From Sanguinoderma infundibulare (Eukaryota; Basidiomycota; Agaricomycetes; Polyporales; Polyporaceae), in NCBI GenBank assembly GCA_032821775.1, contig JAVLRN010000001.1, positions 4,340,001 to 4,404,000 of the forward strand: a stretch of DNA of 64,000 nucleotides, given 5' to 3'. Positions 56,914 to 64,000 of this stretch are shown one piece after another. Both the position numbers and the translations under genes were made by a program. Within the stretch, counting starts at the first letter, position 1. Each line of letters starts with the position of its first letter. A model generated the notes under the pieces. It searched no databases and was not told the origin of the DNA. It worked only from the letters and a program-made list of their open reading frames with translations.

Positions 56914-57559
56914 CGTCTTGCAGACTTCGTGTGGCCCGATGGTGCTTTTCGTTGATAAGCTCCACGCTCGCCTCCCACCACGCGCATCGCATGGTGCTGC
57001 ATTGTCCATCCCATCGTTCCATCCATCGCTATCGCCATCGCCATCCCCCGCTCGCCATTAATCGTTGTTATCACCACCCGCCTCTCGTGCCCGTGCCCTG
57101 CCATCATCTCGACATCTCACTGTCCTCCAGCCAGCCGCCTTTCGCCCTCCCCCTCCTCCCTCACGTTCATCGGCAGTTGGCGCAATTGGCCAGCGACAGG
57201 CAATATGTTCCGACGATCGAACTTTGATGGCGACCCATCGACGTTGACTCGGTTTCGGGAGTTACTTACCGTTTATCTCGAAGTAAGGGGCCGTGTGACG
57301 CCCATTTCCGTTTTGTTTGTAGTTCCGGGATTGTATTTACTGTTGTGCGCGATTACCGTGTCGCAGTTCAAACACATTTACACATTTACATAGCACACGA
57401 TTCACGGTTATGACGAGAGAACGAGCCAAGTCCCCCATCCTTCGTCCTCGTTCCTGGTGAACGTACCCCTTTCGCACCATCAGCCTTCTTCCATTTGCTT
57501 AGCACCTTTACGTCCTCCTCTTACCCTTTATCATCCTTACCACCCTTCGATACCCTATC
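56914..57559. other. Intergenic, kinase promoter region
   Basis: The first part is duplicated at 54514-54860. The rest is pyrimidine-rich before the kinase ATG, as is common in fungal promoters. No gene is seen. Confidence 0.55.
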
Positions 57560-58645
57560 ATGGCCGCTTCCAACATCGCGCCCGACTTGACCGGCTGCTT
57601 CGTCGAAGACCGCTACGAGCTCGTCGAGATGCTCGGCTCTGGCTCGTTCGGAGTCGTCTACAAGGCCATTGACCTCGACGACTCTGACGGCAGTGTCGTC
57701 GCCGTGAAGGTCATCAGTAAGGCAGATTGGAACGACGACGAACTCTCCCAAATCCAGCATGAGGTCGCCCTCCACAGCATCGTCGCGGACAACCAGGGTG
57801 TCGTCACTCTCATCGACGCTTTCGACGACGCGAGATATTGCTACATCGTCCTCGAGCTCTGTCGAGGCGGCGACCTGTTCGAGCAGATCATGTACAAGAA
57901 GTCGTATGTCGGTAACGATGAGCGTCTCCGTGCGGCGTTCCTCTCGCTCGTGGACGCGGTGGAGGTGTGCCACGACGTCGGGATCGCTCACCGGGATCTC
58001 AAGCCGGAGAACGTCCTGACCAATGAGGACGGTTCCAGTGTTACCTGGCAGACTTTGGTTTTGCTACGAACGAGCCCGTGGTGTGAGCACGGCATTGGGA
58101 CGCCTCTTTACATCAGCCCTGGTGCGTGTATTATTCTTCCGGTTTCACGCTGAAGCACGCCAGCACTTTCCTCAACAGAGTGTATCGGTGACATAACTGG
58201 CGGCGAGGCATACGACCCGTGCCCCAGCGACATCTGGGCTCTGGGCATCATCCTCCTCAACATGGTCACTGGCGACAACAGTTGCGAGGACATTTGGTCG
58301 AAGGCGACGTCCGAGGACGCCGACTTCCGTCGATTCCTCAGGGACACAGACTTCCTCTTCGACATGTATCCCACTGTGTCCTCGGGGGCGCAATCCATCA
58401 TCCAGGGGCTGCTCCGGCTCAACCCCGCACGCCGAATGAGCCTCGATACCCTCCGGCAAGAGATTATGGAGCTCGACACAAAGTTCTTCCATCCGTCCTC
58501 CCAGATCGCCCAGGACGACGTTCTCGAGCATGAGGATACCCGCACCCCCACCACCACCGAGCTCGCGACAGAGGCTTCGTGGGCCTCTGCGACGGAGTCC
58601 GATTCCGGATACGACTCTGCTACCAGCCCTGGCAGCCCGTCGTGA
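57560..58645 (+). CDS. Serine/threonine protein kinase (Ran1/Sks1/Vhs1-like) with a double frameshift at DFG
   Basis: Exons are 57560-58121 and 58179-58645. Kinase landmarks are the glycine loop GSGSFGVVY, the VAIK-type lysine in VAVKVISK, a Glu in QIQHEVALH, the hinge VLELCRGGDLFEQIM, the catalytic loop IAHRDLKPENVL, GTPLYISPE, and DIWALGIILLNMVTG. The hinge-GGDLFE and helix E resemble fungal Ran1/Sks1/Vhs1 kinases that act in nutrient and meiosis control. In the literal frame the segment that should hold Y-L-A-D-F-G-F-A-T-N-E is replaced by VTWQTLVLLRT. The DFG residues are present in the next frame between 58041 and 58075. One T appears to be missing at 58040-58043 and one extra C appears at 58075-58077, so the frame is restored afterwards. 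Either this is a base-calling artefact or the protein lacks the metal-binding Asp. The C-terminal tail is Ser/Thr-rich. Confidence 0.87.
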
Positions 58646-60502
58646 TCGCCCAGATGATCATGGCTCAGTACTGCTACCGTCAGGTGCAGTACTACGACGT
58701 GTTCTGAACCGAGTGAGGGTGAGTGTCGCAGCTCGTTTCGAACCATCCTGTACATTGCTGACATAGCCCTTCAGGTCCGGACGTTACTACCTACCGCTCC
58801 TCCCTCCCCTCTACCCCACTGCATCATGGTTTCGGATTCTTTTCGGACTCGGACGGACACTTCGTGTCCCTCGTGTAATAATAAATCATATAGGCGATGC
58901 AGGCACCTCTTATATGGCATACTAGAGTAGAATTTCGGTTTCGGTTTTCGGAACGGACATGGACATTCGGATGCTCGCATGGACGCTTTCTTGGTATATG
59001 ATCCCCACTGTATCAACTAATACCATTATTTTTATACCATTTTCGACCCCCCAACCCTCTCAAAGAGGCCCACTATATGATCGTGGACTTGAGAAATTTT
59101 CCCGAAAACTCGCGGTTCGAAGGAGGACACCCGGTGGCAGAGCTTCCTTCCGAAGGTCTAGGTCAACACAACCGAAGGAAAGCAGTGCGTACCATGTGCA
59201 TACAGCCGCGATTCCTCAGACCGGACTGGAATGCGAGCGACGGAACATGAAAATTGGGCCTGTTTTATCGCAGTGTCTGCTGTAACCCTGATCGTCGCAG
59301 ACGGGATCCTGAGGAGCTTATTAGAGGAACTCCAATATTCAAAGAGGATGAAGCTAGAGGGATCGAATCGCGCATAACCACCATTGGGAAATATGGATCT
59401 GGGAGGTCCGAGAGTATTCAACAGCAGAGTAAGTATGCAGTTCGCAATGTCGACCAACAGACTCAGTCCCGATCGCCACGTCCGAGCACCACTTCCGACG
59501 GCACGCTGTACAAAGCTAGTACCATCGGAAGCGTCTCCCTGGAACTTCGGTGAAGATGCTCCATGAACACGAGAGAAAGATACGAACGCGTGTGATGGCG
59601 CCGCCGGAATTCGTAAGGCGTGGACCATTGGCAGGACACCTCCAGTCGAGTATCGACTTAGCGTCTTCTTCTCCCAAATGTCGACTTCGTTATGCCCTCC
59701 TTCTTGTCCTCGACCTGCAAAGAGCATAGAGGACATGTGAGTCACAACTTGGCCCCCCTAGGCAGACCTTAAATGACCTTGCTGAGGGGGGAGGAGGGCG
59801 GTCATAAGTCACAACGGGCGTGGTGAAGAGAGGGCGTGGTTGGGACAGGCCCGCGGGCGCCATGGACTCGCGCGCCTGTCGCTTCCGGATTTCTCCGGCG
59901 GGACCGCCGACCGGGCAAGCACTTGCAGCAGCTCTTTCTCGACGCTCGGCGTCGTCCAGCCCAACCAGATGAGGCCGATTATAAATGTGTACCATTGGTC
60001 CTTTGTCATCAGGAAAAGTGCAAAACCATCGGCTATAATTGGGCCAATTGGCTCTGGGACCCCAAATCGGGCGACTTGGCGCTAGTACACAATTGAAGTC
60101 GATGGATCGTAAACTAGCCGACCGATCGTAGCATAGCCGATTGAACACATTCAAGCCCGATTGGCAGGAGACATCGGGTCGGACAGAATTGCTCGGGGGA
60201 GATTATGTTTGCGTGGGATCCAGTGTGTTTAAGTGCGAGTTTTGTAGAGGATTAGCAAGATATGTCGGGAAGTTACTCAAAGGAGTCGAACGAGTCTTGT
60301 CAGTCTCTGCATGACTCAAGCGCTCAGTCATGTGTCAGCCGGAAACACCCGACACATGTCACCATTCTCCGCTTTTGGATACACTTGCCACAAAATCGCT
60401 CACATCCGACTTTTCCTCCAAGTTCCCGTTTTCCTTCCGACCGCCATCTCTACTTACGATTCCCCTGCGCCAAGTTTCTTGCCATTCTGTTCTGCCCCTG
60501 AG
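58646..60502. other. Intergenic before the retrotransposon, unassigned minus-strand frames
   Basis: Minus-strand frames of about 195 codons (59158-59745) and 155 codons (59690-60154) are open but contain no recognised motif and no splice support. The 3' flank of the kinase is at the left. The stretch may include older insertions. Confidence 0.5.
59740..59815. repeat. Small hairpin segment bounded by 9-bp direct repeats
   Basis: The direct repeats agtcacaac at 59740-59748 and 59807-59815 flank 58 bp that contains imperfect inverted arms (ccccccta... and ...gaggggggagg). The layout resembles a tiny inserted element with a target duplication. Confidence 0.4.
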
Positions 60503-60854
60503 TGTTGAACGCGCATAGCCGAGCATAGGGTTGCACGGCATAGCTGCATATCTGGATATCGACACAGCCCGATATCACATCCATTGCACAGGCGCTGTAT
60601 AGCCGTCCCACATGATCATCTCATGTGATGCCATGCCTTGTATCCCGGTATGGCATATATTGTACTGTATAGCCTTAGTAATGCAGTACACTCTGTAGTA
60701 TATATATGGCCCCCATTGGCCCTAATATGAAGCATTCTTTCTACTCTCCTCCTCACTTGCCTCTACAGCCTCTCTACCTCTCTAGCCAGGTGAGTATGTG
60801 TGACTGCTGCGTCTAGTTGCACCCCACAGTGGGCAACCCCCACTGTGCTCGACA
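60503..60854 (+). repeat. Candidate 5' LTR of the Copia element
   Basis: The segment begins TGTTGA and ends TCGACA, the TG...CA form with nearly inverted termini, and stops exactly at the primer-binding site. It holds a TATA-like run at 60699-60707 and a splice-donor-like caggtgagt at 60787. The 5' boundary is a guess because the 3' LTR is not in the window. Confidence 0.45.
60699..60707 (+). promoter_or_regulatory. TATA box in the candidate LTR
   Basis: The tatatatat run is about 150 nt before the LTR end, where the U3/R boundary of a short LTR would be expected. Confidence 0.45.
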
Positions 60855-60866
60855 GGTTATGAGCCC
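60855..60866 (+). other. Primer-binding site matching the anticodon arm of initiator tRNA-Met
   Basis: ggttatgagccc is the complement of gggctcataacc, the anticodon stem and CUCAUAA loop characteristic of eukaryotic initiator tRNA-Met. Some Copia-type elements are primed by a 5' half of this tRNA cleaved in the anticodon loop. The site adjoins the LTR end exactly, which supports both calls. Confidence 0.6.
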
Positions 60867-61197
60867 TGGTCGACGTTGTGGATACTGCGCCGCTCACTGC
60901 TGGCTGCGTTCCACTCCTCACCAGCTCACCTGGTGTTTTTACACGTTTATCATCTATCCCTTGTCACCGTTATGGCAGACTATCCATGTGTTGGATCAGG
61001 CGCGATCATACACTGCCGGCCACACATGATGGTGGCTTGGATGTGGCGCGATCTTCGTTATCGCTGCCTGCCATGCCACAGAGGGGGAACCTATGCCGGT
61101 ATATGCTTCCAGCATTCCTCTCTTCTCTTTGATCATCGTTCAGAATGATGACTAACTAGTCTCTTCTGGCCAGACTTCAATCTCCTCATTGATCGCT

Positions 61198-64000
61198 ATG
61201 TCGTCGAACAAGCTCACCTCCCTCATCCCGATCCTCACCGGCCCCAACTACCTTGAGTGGGCGCCGCTTATGCAGGCCTACCTCCAGTCTAACCGTCATT
61301 GGACTCTCCCCATGATGAAGACCCTGCCGACCCTGCTCCCTGATGGGTCGAACCAGGACAAGGTCGACACCTGGACCAAGGATGATGCTGCCGCTTGTGG
61401 CGACATGCATTTCCATCTCAACAAAAGCATCGGGACCGCGATCGATTCCCTCACCACTGCCAAGGTGGTGTGGGACCATCTCAAGGACACCTACGGGAAG
61501 CCTGGCATCCCGGTCGTCTACCAGGACTTCCGTGCTGCCATGGGCATCACCATCCCTGCTGACGGCAACCCCATCCCTGCGATGGACAAGCTCCACGCTC
61601 ACTTCCAAACCCTCGAGACCAACCAGTTCACTGTCGCTGAGCACATCAAGGGGATGATCCTCCTCTCGAAGCTCCCGCCGGCGATGGACCCCGTCATCCA
61701 GGTCTACATCTCGGGGATCACTGGCACAGCGGCGAACCCTGCCGTGTGCCAGGTGACCTTCGACGAGGTGCGCAACCGCGTAATCATGCACTGGGAGCAG
61801 CGCCAGGGGCGCCACCAGCAGAAGCCGCGCGACAGCGCGAACAAGATCAGTGCGGTTAAGCGCAAGCCGCAAGACCCCACTTTCCGCCAGCAGCAGCAGC
61901 GCCCGCAAGGGCAGCAGCAGCATCAGCAGTGCCCTCATGGGCAGCAGCACCAGCAGCAGCGTCCTCAGGGGCAGCAGCAGCAAGGCCAAGGCCATCGTGG
62001 CAGGCGTGGAGGACGCGGCCGTTTCCAGCAGCACCAAGGTGCGCACCAGCATGCCCATATCGCGCACGTCGCTGAACTCCCTACCATCACCAAGGGCACG
62101 CTGCCGCACTTGGAGGACCCACGCGCGCTCCTGCGCAAGCCCGTCCGTGCGGAGACCGGCCCCAACCACCAGTACCCTGCGCTCACGCGTGCGTTCGCCC
62201 TCGCGACGCAGTTAGGCATGGAGCCGACCGTCGAGTGCATCAAGACGCTCGAGGTGCTCGTCATGGCCAGCGGCCAGTACAGCTGCATCAACAAGGATGC
62301 CCTCAAGAACCCCATCCTGACGCCGGTGACAGAGCTGCACTCAATGCGCTCATCGCCGGAATTCTCCGCGATGCCCAGCGAGGACTCCTGCACCACCAGC
62401 CCAGACGTATCGCGCAGCCCAACACCCCTCGCGGGCCCCAGCAGTGTGCGGATTGTCGAGGTGGACAGCGGCGAGGACTCGGACCGCGAGGACCGCGAGC
62501 CCAAGCGCTGCCGGCGCACCCTCAAGGAGCGCATCAGGCCGCACCTCAGGGAGTGCATAGGTGCGGTCATCGAGGACGTCGACATGGAGGACACCGTGTC
62601 CCTCGGGCTCAGCAGTGAAGACGAGCAGGACGACGACGTCGAGGAGTTCTTCGATCGTCAATGGTCAGTCCCTTCCCCATTACACCATGAGTTGTATGCT
62701 GACAGCATGCCTAAATTGGCAGTGACTAGTATCGCAAGACCCTCTCGTCGTGTAGTATCATCGCGCGTACCTGTAGCTACACCTGTATTACAAGTGGCTA
62801 CAGATGACAATAAATGTATTCACCGCTCCACATATGCAGCGTGCGCGAAGTGCAAGGGGAAAGCAAAATCAGTTGTTAATAACGACCTTTGGATGCTCGA
62901 CTCAGGAGCGTCCATGCACTTCACCTATTCTATGGGTGATTTTGCTGATTTTCGCTATTATAAGACCAAACTGCCACTCAACACTGCTGATGGCGTAACC
63001 TATATGACTGGTGAAGGCACTGTCTTCCTATTACTAGAGACAGGCAGAACTTTAAGGCTGAAGAATGTCGCCTTGGTTCCAAGTCTCACCAACAAACTCA
63101 TTTCTATGGGTGCTCTTCTGCAAGACGGAATGTCGGCACGTGCTACTACCACCAAGATCTCACTCTACCACAATAATGAGCGCGTCGTTTCTTTCGAACC
63201 GCGCAATGTTGGTGATACAATTTATGTTATTTATGCGCAGCCTGTACAGGCGCAAAACATGGTTGCGCTGAAAGGCGTAGATCATGAAACTCTCCACCGT
63301 CGCTTAGGTCATCCTTCAGACGATGTGTTGAGACACCTTCGGAAACACACTGAGAAGTGTCCGATTGTCGAGACTCCCAAAAAGGACTCGATTTGCCGTG
63401 GATGTGCTGAAGGCAAAATGCCATCACAATCTCACCCGATTGATAATCGGCATGCATCCCGACCTTTTGAGCTGATCCATGTTGATCTGAAATCTTTCCC
63501 TGTGCTGTCATACCACAAGTACCAGCATGCAATCCTACTCTATGATGATTATTCATTGTATGTGTGGGTGATTTGCCTTCGCACCAAAGATAATGCACTG
63601 CAGGCCACACGACAATGGTTCTCATATGTTGAGACGCAGTTCAATGCGAAAGTAATCAAGTGGAAATCAGATTCTGGAGGCGAACTCAAATCACACGCCT
63701 TCAACAACATGCTCAAAGACAGAGGCATCGAGATCATCCCTAGCGCGCCTCATATTCATCAACAGAATGGCCGCGCTGAGCGAATCATTCGTACGCTCAT
63801 GGACAAGAGCGAGGCAATGCGGCATGATGCCTGCATCCCTCAATCTTGGTGGGAATTCTCCTTCGAACACGCAGCGCACCTGTACAACAGGACACCTATG
63901 CGTCGCCTTGAATGGCGGACACCTTATGAACTTTTAAATGGTATCAAGCCAGACATCAGTCACCTACGCGTCTTCGGTTGTGGTGCATACGTCTTTTTGC
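61198..64000 (+). CDS. Copia Gag-Pol polyprotein, partial (gag, protease, integrase)
   Basis: The frame is open from the ATG at 61198 to the window edge (over 930 codons). The Gag domain starts MSSNKLTSLIPILTGPNYLEW, the typical Copia gag 'L.G.NY..W' block, and includes VWDHLKDTYGKPG. A Gln-rich and RGG-containing stretch (about residues 220-285) takes the place where a zinc knuckle is usual; no CCHC motif is seen. After a poorly conserved acidic linker comes the aspartic protease (WMLDSGASMHFT), the GAG-pre-integrase zinc region (LHRRLGHPSDD ... CRGC) and the integrase core with D (IHVDL), D (WKSDSGGE) and E (NGRAERII). The DDE triad and zinc ligands are intact. The sequence continues into YVFL at the edge. 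It is not a host gene. Confidence 0.96.
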   Translation, partial: MSSNKLTSLIPILTGPNYLEWAPLMQAYLQSNRHWTLPMMKTLPTLLPDGSNQDKVDTWTKDDAAACGDMHFHLNKSIGTAIDSLTTAKVVWDHLKDTYGKPGIPVVYQDFRAAMGITIPADGNPIPAMDKLHAHFQTLETNQFTVAEHIKGMILLSKLPPAMDPVIQVYISGITGTAANPAVCQVTFDEVRNRVIMHWEQRQGRHQQKPRDSANKISAVKRKPQDPTFRQQQQRPQGQQQHQQCPHGQQHQQQRPQGQQQQGQGHRGRRGGRGRFQQHQGAHQHAHIAHVAELPTITKGTLPHLEDPRALLRKPVRAETGPNHQYPALTRAFALATQLGMEPTVECIKTLEVLVMASGQYSCINKDALKNPILTPVTELHSMRSSPEFSAMPSEDSCTTSPDVSRSPTPLAGPSSVRIVEVDSGEDSDREDREPKRCRRTLKERIRPHLRECIGAVIEDVDMEDTVSLGLSSEDEQDDDVEEFFDRQWSVPSPLHHELYADSMPKLAVTSIARPSRRVVSSRVPVATPVLQVATDDNKCIHRSTYAACAKCKGKAKSVVNNDLWMLDSGASMHFTYSMGDFADFRYYKTKLPLNTADGVTYMTGEGTVFLLLETGRTLRLKNVALVPSLTNKLISMGALLQDGMSARATTTKISLYHNNERVVSFEPRNVGDTIYVIYAQPVQAQNMVALKGVDHETLHRRLGHPSDDVLRHLRKHTEKCPIVETPKKDSICRGCAEGKMPSQSHPIDNRHASRPFELIHVDLKSFPVLSYHKYQHAILLYDDYSLYVWVICLRTKDNALQATRQWFSYVETQFNAKVIKWKSDSGGELKSHAFNNMLKDRGIEIIPSAPHIHQQNGRAERIIRTLMDKSEAMRHDACIPQSWWEFSFEHAAHLYNRTPMRRLEWRTPYELLNGIKPDISHLRVFGCGAYVFL

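Larger units (their letters stand above)
60503..64000 (+). mobile_element. Ty1/Copia LTR retrotransposon, 3' end beyond the window
   Basis: The element consists of a candidate 5' LTR, a primer-binding site and one long frame encoding gag, protease and integrase in Copia order (integrase before reverse transcriptase). The frame is unbroken for 2.8 kb, which suggests a recent and possibly active insertion. Reverse transcriptase, RNase H and the 3' LTR would lie to the right of the window. Confidence 0.95.

Noticed and set aside
61186..62169. 327-codon minus-strand frame opposite the Copia Gag
   Set aside because: It is antisense to a clear Gag domain and has low-complexity Leu-rich composition.
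1..64000. CRISPR arrays, tRNA and rRNA genes, bacterial-type operons
   Set aside because: No regularly spaced repeats, cloverleaf or rRNA-like sequence was found by eye, and gene structure is eukaryotic throughout. A tRNA search program would be needed to exclude a tRNA firmly.

Overview
The window is nuclear DNA of a basidiomycete fungus, most likely an agaricomycete of the mushroom or polypore type. The evidence is GC-rich coding sequence, genes cut by many 50-65 nt GT-AG introns, and families typical of that group: a DUF6534 membrane protein, an RNAi-type RNA-dependent RNA polymerase, a fungal HNH-nuclease-domain gene, F-box/LRR proteins, and small secreted proteins with a GPI-like tail. 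No operons, CRISPR arrays or phage genes are visible. The supported exon structures below were assembled by hand from reading frames and splice signals.

Layout: 1-2263 (+) is the 3' part of a cellular RNA-dependent RNA polymerase. 4200-6652 (+) is a 13-exon cytochrome P450. 9267-11930 (-) is a CorA/MNR2-type magnesium transporter. 14812-17416 (+) is a 22-exon DUF6534 membrane protein. 18494-19942 (-) is an RCC1-repeat protein, divergent from a pyridoxamine-phosphate-oxidase-like flavoprotein (20197-20964, +). 21197-22710 (-) probably holds an unrecognised gene. 24105-25225 (-) and 48525-49390 (+) are two paralogous secreted proteins. 28938-30492 (-) and 46073-47983 (-) are F-box/LRR-type proteins. 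33953-37156 (-) is malic enzyme, divergent from an RS-domain protein (37351-39195, +). 39522-45714 (-) is importin-9/Kap114. 52106-52970 (+) is a secreted proline-rich repeat protein. 53280-54513 is a pseudogene of the HNH-domain gene at 55213-56913 (tandem duplication). 57560-58645 (+) is a Ran1/Sks1-like protein kinase. From about 60503 to the right edge lies a Ty1/Copia retrotransposon (LTR, primer-binding site, gag-protease-integrase), cut by the window end.

The genes do not form one pathway. They are ordinary housekeeping loci (malic enzyme, importin, Mg transporter, kinase) mixed with accessory loci, and the right third shows mobile-element activity. The most unusual signals there are: (i) two copies of a short retroposon with an AATAAA and a pentanucleotide-repeat tail, each bounded by its own 12-13 bp target-site duplication; (ii) an 850-bp inverted-repeat element carrying one of these copies, itself inside an oversized importin intron; (iii) the HNH gene/pseudogene pair; (iv) a kinase whose DFG segment lies between two compensating single-base frameshifts; and (v) a Copia element whose primer site matches the anticodon arm of initiator tRNA-Met rather than its 3' end. 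Large gene-poor stretches (2.3-4.2, 6.7-9.3, 11.9-14.8, 25.2-28.9, 30.6-34.0 kb) contain no protein that could be recognised.
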